A DNA stretch of 64,000 bases from Dyella sp. 2HG41-7 (GTDB taxonomy: Bacteria; Pseudomonadota; Gammaproteobacteria; Xanthomonadales; Rhodanobacteraceae), in NCBI RefSeq assembly GCF_021390675.1, contig NZ_JAJEJV010000003.1:46292-110291 (forward strand), in the 5' to 3' direction. The position numbers and the translations under genes were made by a program. This document shows, piece by piece, positions 18,677-29,198 of the stretch. Below the pieces are notes generated by a model. The model did not search any database. It saw nothing but the letters and a program-made list of their open reading frames with translations, and had not been told where the DNA came from. The first letter of the stretch is position 1, and each line of letters begins with the position of its first letter.

Positions 18677-20119
18677 ATGCAGCTTTACCCGCTCTTTGCC
18701 GATCTTTCCGACCGCCCCGTGCTCGTGGTGGGCGGTGGCGATGTCGCTGCAAGAAAGACGTCCATGTTGTTGAAAGCAGGCGCCAAGATCACCGTCGGCG
18801 CGCCGGTGCTGGGGCCTCAATTGCGGGAATGGGTGCAACAAGGGCGCATCGCTTATCTTCCCGGCGCCTACCAATCCGCGTGGCTTGATGGCGTGTGGCT
18901 GGTGATCGCCGCAACGCGTTCACGCCCGCTCAACGCGCGCATCGCCGCCGAGGGACATGCGCTGCAACGATGGGTCAATGTGGTGGACGATCCGGCGCTC
19001 TCCAGTTTTCAGGTGCCCGCCTTGATCGACCGCTCGCCCTTGCTGGTAGCCATCTCCAGTGGCGGCGCGGCGCCGATGCTCGCGCGCCGCCTGCGCGAGC
19101 GAATCGAAAGCTTGCTCGATCCTGCGCTGGGATCGCTGTTGCAACTGGCACAGCGTTATCGCTCGCGCATTCGCGCGCGCTATGCGGATCTTGGCGTGCG
19201 TCGTCGCTTTTACGATTGGTTGCACGACGACATCGTGCTGGCATCATTGCGCGCATCGCAACCCGCTCGCGCGGAACAGCAACTCGTCGCTGCGCTGGAC
19301 GATTATCAAGAGCCCAAGCAACAAGGTTCCGTTGTGCTGGTTGGTGCGGGTCCCGGCGATCCGGGACTGCTTACGCTGCGCGCACTGCGCGCATTGAACG
19401 AAGCCGATGTCATTCTTCACGATGCGCTGATCAGCGAAGAAATTCTGGATCTCGCGCGACGCGACGCCACGCGGATTTCGGTCGGAAAACGCGGTGGCGG
19501 CACGCACACGCCGCAGCCGTCAATTCATGCGTTGTTGCTCGAACACGCCAAAGCGGGACGACGCGTGGTGCGACTCAAAGGCGGCGATCCTTTCGTATTC
19601 GGTCGTGGCGGCGAAGAGCTGGAATTTCTGCGCACGCACGGCATCGCGTATGAAGTCGTTCCCGGCATCACCGCCGCAGTCGCGTGCGCGGCTTACACCG
19701 GCGTGCCGCTCACGCATCGCGATCATGCACACTCGGTGCGATTGGTCACCGCACATTGCCAGCACTCGGTCGACGATTTGGATTGGGCGGAATTGGCGCG
19801 CGAGAAACAAACGCTGGCGATCTATATGGGCGTCGGCCAACTGGAAAAACTCACGCAACAATTGATCGCGCACGGACGTCGAGCCGCTACGCCGTTCGTG
19901 CTGGTCGAAAACGGTTCGCTCCCGCAACAGCGCACGCTTACCGGCACGCTCGGCGAATTGCCCACGCTGGCCGCACGTCATGCGATTGGCGCGCCTGCGA
20001 TGCTTATTTTGGGCGAGGTCGCCGCGCACGCCGAGGTTGCGCATTGGTACGGCGAACTGCTTAGCAACCCCTCGCACCAGGCTATCCCCGCCCCTCGGCA
20101 TCTGGCCGATGCGGCTTGA
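18677..20119 (+). CDS. cysG: Siroheme synthase (methyltransferase, dehydrogenase, ferrochelatase)
   Basis: A 480-residue fusion. The N-terminal dehydrogenase/ferrochelatase domain (about 1-210) has the NAD-binding [21 protein letters not shown] and [18 protein letters not shown]. The C-terminal uroporphyrinogen-III methyltransferase domain (about 216-460) has [34 protein letters not shown] and [14 protein letters not shown]. It makes siroheme, the CysI cofactor. It is divergent from cysB and carries the shared sulfur motif upstream. The peroxiredoxin gene starts 27 bp after its stop on the same strand. Confidence 0.97.
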   Translation: MQLYPLFADLSDRPVLVVGGGDVAARKTSMLLKAGAKITVGAPVLGPQLREWVQQGRIAYLPGAYQSAWLDGVWLVIAATRSRPLNARIAAEGHALQRWVNVVDDPALSSFQVPALIDRSPLLVAISSGGAAPMLARRLRERIESLLDPALGSLLQLAQRYRSRIRARYADLGVRRRFYDWLHDDIVLASLRASQPARAEQQLVAALDDYQEPKQQGSVVLVGAGPGDPGLLTLRALRALNEADVILHDALISEEILDLARRDATRISVGKRGGGTHTPQPSIHALLLEHAKAGRRVVRLKGGDPFVFGRGGEELEFLRTHGIAYEVVPGITAAVACAAYTGVPLTHRDHAHSVRLVTAHCQHSVDDLDWAELAREKQTLAIYMGVGQLEKLTQQLIAHGRRAATPFVLVENGSLPQQRTLTGTLGELPTLAARHAIGAPAMLILGEVAAHAEVAHWYGELLSNPSHQAIPAPRHLADAA

Positions 20120-20146
20120 TCGCTTCACTTGCTGACGGAGAACGCC

Positions 20147-20788
20147 ATGAGCCTGCCACTGGGCGAAATCGCCCCCGACTTCACGCTTGATTCCACCGAT
20201 GGCCCGATCCAGTTGCACGATTACATCGGCGACCACTGGCTGGTGTTCTTTTCGCATCCCAAGGATTTCACGCCGGTTTGCACCACCGAGCTTGGCGCAT
20301 TCGCGCGTCGCAAGGCGGAGTTCGACAAACGCAACACGCGGCTGCTCGGCTTGTCGGTCGACCCGGTGCACGATCACAAAGCATGGATCAAGGATGTCGA
20401 GGATGTCGGCGGCGCGGCAGTGAACTATCCGATCCTTGCCGACCCGGATCTCACCGTGGCGAAGCTCTACGGCATGTTCCATCCCAAGGCGGACCCGAAG
20501 GTGACGGTGCGTTCCGTCTTCATCATCGATCCGCAGAGAAAAGTGCGCCTTACCCTCACCTATCCGCCGAGCGCCGGCCGCAATGTGGATGAAATTCTGC
20601 GCGTACTCGATTCGCTGCAGCTGACCGACGGACGCAAGCTCACCACGCCGGTGGATTGGCGGCCCGGCGACGAGGTCATCATCGCGCCGTCGCTGTCCGA
20701 CGACGACGCCCGCGCGCTGTTTCCGGAAGGTTGGCGAACCGTTAAGCCGTATCTGCGTTTATTGCGGTTCAGCAACACCCAGCACTAG
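20147..20788 (+). CDS. 1-Cys (Prx6-type) peroxiredoxin
   Basis: A 213-residue thiol peroxidase with the peroxidatic cysteine in PVCTTELG (Cys45), preceded by FFSHPKDFT. The C-terminal extension (TTPVDWRPGDEVIIAPSLSDDDARALFP) is typical of the Prx6/1-Cys group, and no resolving cysteine follows in the expected place. The start at the ATG at 20147, preceded by GGAGAA, was preferred over a TTG at 20129. It is probably co-transcribed with cysG, linking peroxide defence to sulfur metabolism. A strong terminator follows at 20823-20859. Confidence 0.93.
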   Translation: MSLPLGEIAPDFTLDSTDGPIQLHDYIGDHWLVFFSHPKDFTPVCTTELGAFARRKAEFDKRNTRLLGLSVDPVHDHKAWIKDVEDVGGAAVNYPILADPDLTVAKLYGMFHPKADPKVTVRSVFIIDPQRKVRLTLTYPPSAGRNVDEILRVLDSLQLTDGRKLTTPVDWRPGDEVIIAPSLSDDDARALFPEGWRTVKPYLRLLRFSNTQH

Positions 20789-20822
20789 GGTTTTGCCGCG
20801 CAAGTTCTTGTTACGGCACACA

Positions 20823-20859
20823 GAGGGCCACCGTCGCGCGACGGTGGCCCTCTTTTTTT
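20823..20859 (+). terminator. Rho-independent terminator after the peroxiredoxin gene
   Basis: GAGGGCCACCGTCG (20823-20836) pairs perfectly with CGACGGTGGCCCTC (20839-20852), and seven T residues follow directly (20853-20859). The stop of the peroxiredoxin is 35 bp upstream. This ends the cysG transcription unit. Confidence 0.93.
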
Positions 20860-20987
20860 GCGAAATCCCCGTAAGTTCCCCGCAAGGCGACGTGAACCCG
20901 TTCAATGGGCATGTGACCGCCTGACAACCGATTCATGTCAATCACGTTACAGTCCACATCTCCTGAAGAAAGCGGGTTTTGGACTGC

Positions 20988-22892
20988 ATGGTCCCCACGT
21001 CCCCCACCTTGTTCTCCAAACACCCCATCACGGCGCGCGCTGCGCTGGTGGTTGCGATGTCGGTCGCCTTCATCCTGCTGACCGGTTTGCTGGACGGTCA
21101 CGATGCGGTGGCGGCGTCGCAGTTGATCGAGCAGCCCGCCTTCCCGCTCGCCAATGCGATGCCCGGCCTGATGCTGGCGCTGCTGCTGCTGGTGCTGACC
21201 CGTCGCGTCGTGTTCTCGTTCGTCCTGGCGTATTTGTTTCAAGCCGTGATGTACGGCGTCAACGCGCTGAAAGTCGCGAACCTTGGTACGCCGCTGCTGC
21301 CTGCGGATTTCCGCATGGTGGATCAATTGCAAAAGGGCGGACTGCATGTGCTCGGCGGCTATCTTCCGCATAGCCCGTGGCTCTATCTCGCGCTGTTGGC
21401 GGGTGTGGCCGCGATCGTGACGATGTGGCGTCGCGAACCGCCGCTTTTCGCGCGACGCACCCATGGCAAACGCGTCGTCGCCGGCGCATTGCTCGCCGGA
21501 ACGTTCGCCACGCTGCTGCTGGGCATGCCCGGTTGGCGCAATCTTTATAACGGCAAAAAACTGTGGCTGGAGCCCTGGTCGGCGGCGGCCACCACGACCC
21601 ATTCGGGTCTGGTGAGTTCGCTAGTGATGTTCCACCTGCAAGATCGGCGCACCAAACAGAAAGTCGAGCCGGCAGACGTCAACAATCTGCTGCAGACCAC
21701 GGGCGATGCGGTGCGCGCGCGCATGCAAGCGCCAATGGATCAAGGCAGCGCGTTGCCCGACATCGTCGTGGTGCAAAGCGAATCGTTCTTCGATCCGAGC
21801 ATCGTGCGCGGCTTCGAGCACGCCAATCTCACGCCTAATCTCACGCGCCTCGCCGACGAAGGCATGAGCGGCCCGCTGCATGTGCCCACCTACGGCGGCG
21901 GCACGATCCGCACCGAGTTCGAAGTGCTTACGGGCTTGTCGTTGCGTTACTTCGGCAACATGCAATTTCCCTATCTGCAAATGCACGACAAAGTCGTGCC
22001 GAGCATGGTGCGCACGTTGCGCGCACACGGTTACGAAACAGTCGCCATTCACGGCAACGATCCGACGTTCTGGAATCGCAACACGGCATTCAAAGTGCTT
22101 GGCTTCGATCGTTTCGTGTCGCAGTCGAGCTTCCCGCAAAATGCGGCAATGGACGGCAAGTACATGGCCGATAGCGCAATGACCGACGAGATCATGGCGC
22201 AACTGAAAGATTCCGGCCCGCCGCAATTCCTGTTCGCGATCAGCCTGGAAGCGCATGGCCCTTACGACGTGGATCCGAAAGACGTCGCCGCGCGCAACGC
22301 GATCGTGGTGCCGGATACGGTTCCCGCGAAAGACAAGGTGGAAGTGCAGAATTACCTCTACCACATGCAGCATGCCGACGAGGAGTTAGGACGTCTCACC
22401 GCCTTGCTCGCCAATCGCAATCGCCCGACCTTGCTGCTGTTCTACGGCGACCACCTCCCCGGCCTCACCGATACGTATCACGCGACGGGTTTCGCAAACG
22501 GTCAGGACATGCTGGCGCAAGCGGGCACGTGGTTGCTGATCGATCCGCGCAATCCGGGCGCCGCGCAACACGTGGATATGGCCTCCTGGATGCTGCCGGG
22601 CTTGCTGCTCGAACGCGCTGGCATTCATGACGACGCGTATTTCGCGCTGACGCAGGTGCTCGCGCCGTCGCTGGCGGATCTCACGCACGCCCCCGGTGCG
22701 CAGCCGCCGCCGATCAACGCGCAACAGCAAACCTTCGATAAGGACATGGCGAGCGTCGCCGTGCTGCGCATGAAAGGCAAACTCGACAAGCTGCTGCCTG
22801 CGAGCCTGTTGCCTTCCAATACGGCCGTCGCGAAACAGGACAACGAGGAAGCGGGCACGCAGGCATCGGAAGCCATGGGCGCGCATCGCTGA
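20988..22892 (+). CDS. LTA-synthase-like membrane sulfatase/phosphotransferase
   Basis: A 634-residue protein. The N-terminal part has about five membrane segments (for example AALVVAMSVAFILLTGLL, LMLALLLLVLTRRVVFSFVLAYLF and WLYLALLAGVAAIVTMW). From about residue 250 there is an alkaline-phosphatase-superfamily domain: DIVVVQSESFFDPSI, TYGGGTIRTEFEVLTGLS with a candidate nucleophile Thr, AIHGNDPTFWNRN, and LLLFYGDHLPG with metal-site Asp/His. Such proteins transfer phosphoglycerol or phosphoethanolamine to envelope glycans (OpgB, LtaS). The acceptor here is unknown. The start at the ATG at 20988 is preferred over a TTG at 20979. It is a stand-alone gene. Confidence 0.88.
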   Translation: MVPTSPTLFSKHPITARAALVVAMSVAFILLTGLLDGHDAVAASQLIEQPAFPLANAMPGLMLALLLLVLTRRVVFSFVLAYLFQAVMYGVNALKVANLGTPLLPADFRMVDQLQKGGLHVLGGYLPHSPWLYLALLAGVAAIVTMWRREPPLFARRTHGKRVVAGALLAGTFATLLLGMPGWRNLYNGKKLWLEPWSAAATTTHSGLVSSLVMFHLQDRRTKQKVEPADVNNLLQTTGDAVRARMQAPMDQGSALPDIVVVQSESFFDPSIVRGFEHANLTPNLTRLADEGMSGPLHVPTYGGGTIRTEFEVLTGLSLRYFGNMQFPYLQMHDKVVPSMVRTLRAHGYETVAIHGNDPTFWNRNTAFKVLGFDRFVSQSSFPQNAAMDGKYMADSAMTDEIMAQLKDSGPPQFLFAISLEAHGPYDVDPKDVAARNAIVVPDTVPAKDKVEVQNYLYHMQHADEELGRLTALLANRNRPTLLLFYGDHLPGLTDTYHATGFANGQDMLAQAGTWLLIDPRNPGAAQHVDMASWMLPGLLLERAGIHDDAYFALTQVLAPSLADLTHAPGAQPPPINAQQQTFDKDMASVAVLRMKGKLDKLLPASLLPSNTAVAKQDNEEAGTQASEAMGAHR

Positions 22893-22953
22893 GCGCTTAG
22901 CAAGTCGCGTAAAAGCTGATTCCTCGCGCAAGGAAGCACGCTGGAAGGTGACG

Positions 22954-24018
22954 TTATTGGCGCGCCAACGTATTGGCGCGCTCTGATTGAGTGCGACGAA
23001 AGTCGCGCGATGCCGCCTCTGCGCGTGCGATGCGTTCGCTGTCGAGCGGATGACTGGACAAATAGCGATCGGCCTGTGAATCGGCGGACACGTGATGCGC
23101 CTGCTCCAACGCGCGCATCGCATCGACGAACGCCATCGGATCGATGCTCTGCTGCGCGAGCGCCTGAAACGCAAAATTATCCGCGTCCGCTTCAAACGCA
23201 CGGGAATAATGACTGTTCAACAGAAAAACGGGAATTGCCGAAGCGAGGCTTCCCACCGACGTGACATCGCCCGCCAGCATCCCCGCAATCACTACGACGC
23301 CCGAACTGCGCAGCACTTCTCGCATCATGTGGTGGTGCGCCTGATGCCCAAGTTCATGCGCCGCCACCGCGAGAAACGAGCGATCATCCGGCAACGCCTT
23401 GATCAGGTCGTCGGTGAACACGACGGTTCCATCCGGCAGCGCGAAGGCATTCGCGCCGATGGCTGGCGCGTTGTAAAAGGCGATAGCTACTGGCGGGAGC
23501 CCGGAAACGCCGTGCGCAAACCGATCGAAAATCTGCTGCAGGTGCGCGCGGCGATCCGCAGGCAACTGGCTAGTTAAAAGAATTCGTCCTCGCAAAACCG
23601 ATAGCGATTCTCTTCCCATCACCACTTCGGCGCGGTGCGGCATATGCGAAGCGATGCGATCGGCCGTCCACGGCAACACGTATTCGAATAAACCGATCGT
23701 CGCCAGCACCACGACCACGATGCTGACGATCGCGATCGAACGCATGCGCTCCAATCGATCGACCGTGCGCTCGATGCGATGACTGCGCGCGAACCAATCC
23801 GCGGGCATGTCGTCATGCGCAATCTGCAATTGCGCGCCGTCCGGCAACCACAAGGTAAAGGGCACGCCGATAACGCGTGCGCTCGGCTCGATATCCGAGA
23901 ATGGCGCGCATCCGGCCACATCCGCACCACGCCAATTCAACGAATCGCCCACGCGCGACACGACGACCCGCGTTGCGCGGGTCGTCCGACCGTCATGAAA
24001 GATGCCGGGTATCGACAT
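22954..24018 (-). CDS. M48-family membrane metallopeptidase
   Basis: A 354-residue protein. An N-terminal cytoplasmic domain of about 90 residues, which I do not recognise, is followed by one transmembrane segment (IAIVSIVVVVLATIGLFEYVL, about 95-115). A peptidase domain then carries the zinc motif HELGH at 221-225 and the downstream Glu in SRAFEADAD. It resembles YcaL/BepA/HtpX-type proteases of envelope quality control. Its ATG overlaps the YjgN stop (TAATG), so translation is coupled and the pair probably works together. Confidence 0.88.
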   Translation of the reverse strand: MSIPGIFHDGRTTRATRVVVSRVGDSLNWRGADVAGCAPFSDIEPSARVIGVPFTLWLPDGAQLQIAHDDMPADWFARSHRIERTVDRLERMRSIAIVSIVVVVLATIGLFEYVLPWTADRIASHMPHRAEVVMGRESLSVLRGRILLTSQLPADRRAHLQQIFDRFAHGVSGLPPVAIAFYNAPAIGANAFALPDGTVVFTDDLIKALPDDRSFLAVAAHELGHQAHHHMMREVLRSSGVVVIAGMLAGDVTSVGSLASAIPVFLLNSHYSRAFEADADNFAFQALAQQSIDPMAFVDAMRALEQAHHVSADSQADRYLSSHPLDSERIARAEAASRDFRRTQSERANTLARQ

Positions 24019-25187
24019 TAGAGACCGATATCGAAGCCCAAAAGGCTGTCGATTTCGGTACCCGTGGCGCTGACGTCGTTATCGCTGGCGCGTTGCGTGA
24101 ATTCTTCCAGGTTGCCTTCGCCAATCACGCGCAAACACGACGCGCGATAGCGCACCACCTGAATCTTAGCCCACGGAATGGCGAGACCGAGCGTAAAGAT
24201 GATCGCCAACGCATTGCCCATATAGATCCGCAGCATCGGCCCGAATTCGAGCGACGACTGCATCTGATAACGCGCCAACGACGCCTGGTTGTACAGCGCA
24301 TTGGTCATGCGGACGTGCGTGTACGTCCAAATCGTGATGTACAACGGAGCAAGGCATAGATAGCTGACAAGGACGATCAGAATCGGATGCGTCTTTGGAT
24401 CGATATGCCCTTTCACCAACCCATTGAAGAAGATCCCCATCAAAATCCCCGTAGGAATCATGCAGAGAAGTGCGATGCCGAACGCAGCGCCATAGATGCG
24501 GTAGTACGCACCGATTTCGGTGGTGAAGCGAAACGACTTGCCGCCGAAGTAATGGTGCTCGGCCATCCATTGCTGCTGATTGCCCTTGACCCAGGGATAG
24601 AAAGCGAACATCCCCGCAAACAGCAGCAACGCGCCAGCGAGCGGATGCCCGACGGACTTCAGAAGTCCAAACAATCCGAGCGGAATCGCCATCAACAGAT
24701 ACACCAACAAATACCACTGATACGCCCCGGCGTAATCGGCGATAAAACGAAAATGCAGACCGCGCCACGCCGAATACCGCGCACGGAACATCAAGCCTTT
24801 CACGACCATCCACGGCATAAAGACACCGACCACGCCCATCGTGGCCAGCTGCAGCGGACGGGAAAAGTGACCCGCGATCACATAGGTGGCGAACAGCATC
24901 GCTGCAATCAACCGCCCGCGCAAAATAGGAATGGGTCGCGCGAGATATTCGAACGGCGATCCTTCGAACAGCGTGTTGGCGTACATGTAGCGTCGCGTAC
25001 GCACCGACGCCCACGCCGAATAAATACCGAGCGTGACGATGCTCAAAGCGACATTGACGATCCAGATGCGAAAGTAATCGCGCGCGTTACCGCGGAATTC
25101 GAACTCGTGGACGTCGGCGGAGCGACCGATGATCGTGTCGCTGATCTCGGGCAAGTAAATGCCCGAGCCCATGGTCTCGTCATGCAT
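24018..25187 (-). CDS. YjgN (DUF898) family multi-pass membrane protein
   Basis: A 389-residue inner-membrane protein with two similar halves. Each contains the family motif of a F.G....Y..I...N..L...TLGIY..W arrangement: HEFEFRGNARDYFRIWIVNVALSIVTLGIYSAWASVRTRRYMYANTLFEG and, near the C-terminus, MGNALAIIFTLGLAIPWAKIQVVRYRAS. About eight hydrophobic segments are visible. The function of DUF898 proteins is not established. The start at 25187 was chosen by the family N-terminus; the frame extends farther but into non-family sequence. It is coupled to the M48 peptidase gene. Confidence 0.85.
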   Translation of the reverse strand: MHDETMGSGIYLPEISDTIIGRSADVHEFEFRGNARDYFRIWIVNVALSIVTLGIYSAWASVRTRRYMYANTLFEGSPFEYLARPIPILRGRLIAAMLFATYVIAGHFSRPLQLATMGVVGVFMPWMVVKGLMFRARYSAWRGLHFRFIADYAGAYQWYLLVYLLMAIPLGLFGLLKSVGHPLAGALLLFAGMFAFYPWVKGNQQQWMAEHHYFGGKSFRFTTEIGAYYRIYGAAFGIALLCMIPTGILMGIFFNGLVKGHIDPKTHPILIVLVSYLCLAPLYITIWTYTHVRMTNALYNQASLARYQMQSSLEFGPMLRIYMGNALAIIFTLGLAIPWAKIQVVRYRASCLRVIGEGNLEEFTQRASDNDVSATGTEIDSLLGFDIGL

Positions 25188-25299
25188 ATCCCTATTTCCC
25201 CTCTTCGACCTCCCCCCGGAGGTGAGCCGAGTGTAGCGCCGAAATGTGATCCGCAACGCACTCTGCCAGGGCGGGACAAACCGTCGGCCGGGGTATCGA

Positions 25300-25337
25300 A
25301 AAGGGAAAAAGAAAGCCCCGCTTGCGCGGGGCTTTCT
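25300..25337 (-). terminator. Rho-independent terminator of groESL
   Basis: On the minus strand, AGAAAGCCCCGC and GCGGGGCTTTCT (25310-25321 and 25326-25337) form a perfect 12-bp stem with a 4-nt loop. T-rich sequence follows (25300-25309). It lies 27 bp beyond the groEL stop. Confidence 0.9.
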
Positions 25338-25364
25338 GCAAACACTTCGCGATGAACGCAGGAC

Positions 25365-27020
<1,656 letters not shown>

Positions 27021-27124
27021 TCAAAAAAATTAAATTAAATACGGAAAATCTTGCGAAAAAACTGCGGAAGGAGCCAAAGGCGACGAGGTGCGAGTCTTTG
27101 ACGTCAACACCAATCGCCACCGAA

Positions 27125-27418
27125 TCAGCCCTCGATCACCGCCACAATGTCGTCTTCCTTCAGGAAGACCAGCTCTTCGCCGTCGATCTTGATTTCCTGG
27201 CCGGCGTACTTGCCGAACAGCACCACTTCGCCGGCCTTGACCGACATCGGGCGCACCTTGCCGTCTTCCAGGATGCGGCCTTCACCGGCGGCGATGACCT
27301 TGCCGCGGGTCTGCTTTTCGGTTGCGCTATCGGGGATGACGATGCCGCCGGCGGAGACACGCTCCTCTTCCAGACGCTTGACGATGACGCGATCGTGCAG
27401 CGGACGCAGTTTGCTCAT
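27125..27418 (-). CDS. groS: Co-chaperonin GroES (Hsp10)
   Basis: A 97-residue lid protein beginning [20 protein letters not shown]. It has the mobile loop [29 protein letters not shown] and the C-terminal ILVKEDD-like end ([15 protein letters not shown]). It caps GroEL. It is first in the groES-groEL operon, and the 355-bp region upstream contains the CIRCE element. Confidence 0.99.
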   Translation of the reverse strand: MSKLRPLHDRVIVKRLEEERVSAGGIVIPDSATEKQTRGKVIAAGEGRILEDGKVRPMSVKAGEVVLFGKYAGQEIKIDGEELVFLKEDDIVAVIEG

Positions 27419-27493
27419 GAGAAAACTCCAGCTATGGCTTGAGGTTAGAGAAAATAGTGGGCGACCCCGAGGCCGGCCTCTGGCAGGCGCCTG

Positions 27494-27520
27494 TTAGCAC
27501 TCGGGAAACACGAGTGCCAA
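27494..27520 (-). promoter_or_regulatory. CIRCE operator (HrcA binding site) of groESL
   Basis: TTAGCACTC (27494-27502), nine spacer bases, then GAGTGCCAA (27512-27520). This matches the CIRCE consensus TTAGCACTC-N9-GAGTGCTAA at 17 of 18 positions. On the minus strand a TAAAAT (27525-27520) could be the -10 box, which would place the transcription start inside the operator, as expected for HrcA repression. The rest of the 27419-27773 gap holds only the REP-like repeat at 27628. Confidence 0.93.
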
Positions 27521-27627
27521 TTTTAGCCTCCAAAAAAACCCTGGGTACAGGGCCGGTCGAACTCTGAAGAGATGAATAGGGGTGGGCTGGCGGCTTTCAA
27601 GGGTTCGGATAGAAGCAATTTTTAGAT

Positions 27628-27700
27628 CGTCGCCCCGGCGCACGCGGTGAGGGCACATGGGTATGCCCGGGTTTGAGGAGCGAGGAAAGCCGGGGCGACG
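27628..27700. repeat. REP-like inverted repeat with GCCCCGGC core
   Basis: CGTCGCCCCGGC (27628-27639) is repeated in inverted orientation as GCCGGGGCGACG (27689-27700), a perfect 12-bp match around a 49-bp spacer. The same core recurs at 51705-51780. It lies between groES and the aldolase gene. Confidence 0.7.
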
Positions 27701-27773
27701 GGATATTCCCTATCGACACCGGCTGCGAGAACGTCAACGATTACGTATTGCGCCAACAACAAGGCTATCGGCA

Positions 27774-28433
27774 GTGAGTAACGAGCGCTCGCTTCGCGAG
27801 AAAATCGTCGCCAACGGTTTGAAATTGACCCCGTCCGGCTTGAGCCAGGGCACCTCCGGCAACCTGAGCATCCGCTTCGGCGGCGGATTCCTGATCACGC
27901 CCAGCGGGATGCCCTACGGCGAGGTCGCGCCGGACGACGTGGTGTTCGTGGATATGGAGGGTCGATACGAACACCCGCGCCGTCCGTCCAGCGAGTGGCG
28001 ATTCCATCGCGATATCTACGCAGCGCGCGCCGACGCGGGCGCGATCGTGCACGCGCATCCGCCGTACAGCACGGCGTTGGCGATGTGCCGCATGGATATC
28101 CCCGCCGCGCATTACATGATCGCCGTCGGCGGCGGCGATTCGATTCGCTGCTCGGAATATTTCACCTACGGCACGCAGGAACTCTCCAATGCCGTGGTGC
28201 GCGCGCTGGATGGACGGCTCGCGTGCCTGATGGCCAATCACGGCATGATCGCCACCGGCGCCAACATGGAACAAGCGATGTGGCGCGCGATCGAAGTGGA
28301 AACGCTCGCGCATCAGTACACGTTGGCGCTGCAAATCGGCAAACCCGCCATGTTGAGCGATAAGGAAGTGGGCGATGTGCTGGAAAAATTCGGCAATTAC
28401 GGTTTGATGGCGCGCAACGCTTCTTCCACCTAA
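27774..28433 (+). CDS. Class II aldolase/adducin family protein
   Basis: A 219-residue zinc-dependent aldolase-like protein. It has the family motifs LSQGTSGNLSIRFGGGFLITPSGM, SSEWRFHRDIYAARADAGAIVHAHPPYSTALA (metal-binding His-x-His) and CLMANHGMIATG (third metal His). It resembles L-fuculose-phosphate aldolase and ribulose-5-phosphate epimerase relatives (about 215 residues). The GTG at 27774 was chosen because upstream in-frame codons run through the REP repeat. The real substrate is unknown. cutA follows 20 bp later on the same strand. Confidence 0.87.
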   Translation: MSNERSLREKIVANGLKLTPSGLSQGTSGNLSIRFGGGFLITPSGMPYGEVAPDDVVFVDMEGRYEHPRRPSSEWRFHRDIYAARADAGAIVHAHPPYSTALAMCRMDIPAAHYMIAVGGGDSIRCSEYFTYGTQELSNAVVRALDGRLACLMANHGMIATGANMEQAMWRAIEVETLAHQYTLALQIGKPAMLSDKEVGDVLEKFGNYGLMARNASST

Positions 28434-28453
28434 GCGCGTCGACGAGGCTTTCT

Positions 28454-28783
28454 ATGTCTGCTCCCGACCATGTTCTGCTCTGCTATTGCACGTGTCCGAA
28501 TGTCGCGAGCGCGACGCATCTGGCCGAAGCCTTGGTCAACGAATCGCTCGCGGCGTGCGTAAATCGCATTCCCGGCATCCAATCGACGTATCGGTGGAAA
28601 GGCGAAGTCACCACTGACACGGAAGAACTGTTGCTGATCAAAACCACCGCGTCGCGTTTCGAAGCGTTGAAGGAACGCGTGCTGGCGTTGCATCCGTACG
28701 AATTGCCCGAATTGATCGCCGTGCCGGTGGAGCGCGGCCATGCCGCTTATTTAGAGTGGGTGCGCGCGGCCGGCGAAGATTGA
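28454..28783 (+). CDS. cutA: Divalent-cation tolerance protein CutA
   Basis: A 109-residue trimeric CutA1-type protein. It shows the family pattern VLLCYCTCPNVASATHLAEALVNESLAACVNRIPGIQSTYRWKGEV, EELLLIKTT and HPYELPELIAVPVERGHAAYLEWV. CutA is linked to copper tolerance in E. coli, though its molecular role is debated. The last 37 bp overlap, on the opposite strand, the 3' end of the cupin gene. Confidence 0.95.
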   Translation: MSAPDHVLLCYCTCPNVASATHLAEALVNESLAACVNRIPGIQSTYRWKGEVTTDTEELLLIKTTASRFEALKERVLALHPYELPELIAVPVERGHAAYLEWVRAAGED

Positions 28784-29175
28784 TCGGGCTTTCGATCCCC
28801 CACCGTAAGCGTTGCATCCGGTGGCGCGACAAACACCACTAGCATCGTTGCGGACTCGACGTCGCTCGCGTTGCCGCTCATGACGTGATGCGCCCCGGCC
28901 GGCTCGAACCAGCTGTCGCCGGGGCCATACACGTGCAGCGCGCCACCTTCGATCCGACTTCGAATATGGCCGCTCAGCACATACACGAACGCATCGCCGC
29001 CGTGCCGATGCGGAGCGGAAAATTGCCCCGGCGCGTAAGTCACGGTGACTGCGCTCAGTTGGCGATCGTGCGTGGCGGCGAGCGGCGACGATAGCAGCGC
29101 GTGCTCTTCCGCTGCCGCAATGCCGCCTGCCCATCCAATCGCTACGAATAATGCGAGAGCCGTTACACAACGCAT
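28747..29175 (-). CDS. Secreted cupin-domain protein
   Basis: A 142-residue protein with a signal peptide (MRCVTALALFVAIGWAGGIAAA) and a single cupin barrel. Metal-binding residues are in APHRHGGDAFVYVLSGHIRSRIEGG and in the second box WFEPAGAHHVMSGNAS. The substrate is unknown; periplasmic cupins of this kind often act as small dioxygenases or sensors. The start at 29175 opens the signal peptide. Upstream on the same strand lies the double-thioredoxin gene (23 bp), so the two probably form an operon. The 3' end overlaps cutA. Confidence 0.8.
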   Translation of the reverse strand: MRCVTALALFVAIGWAGGIAAAEEHALLSSPLAATHDRQLSAVTVTYAPGQFSAPHRHGGDAFVYVLSGHIRSRIEGGALHVYGPGDSWFEPAGAHHVMSGNASDVESATMLVVFVAPPDATLTVGDRKPDQSSPAARTHSK

Positions 29176-29198
29176 AAACACACCTCCATCGAACGCGC

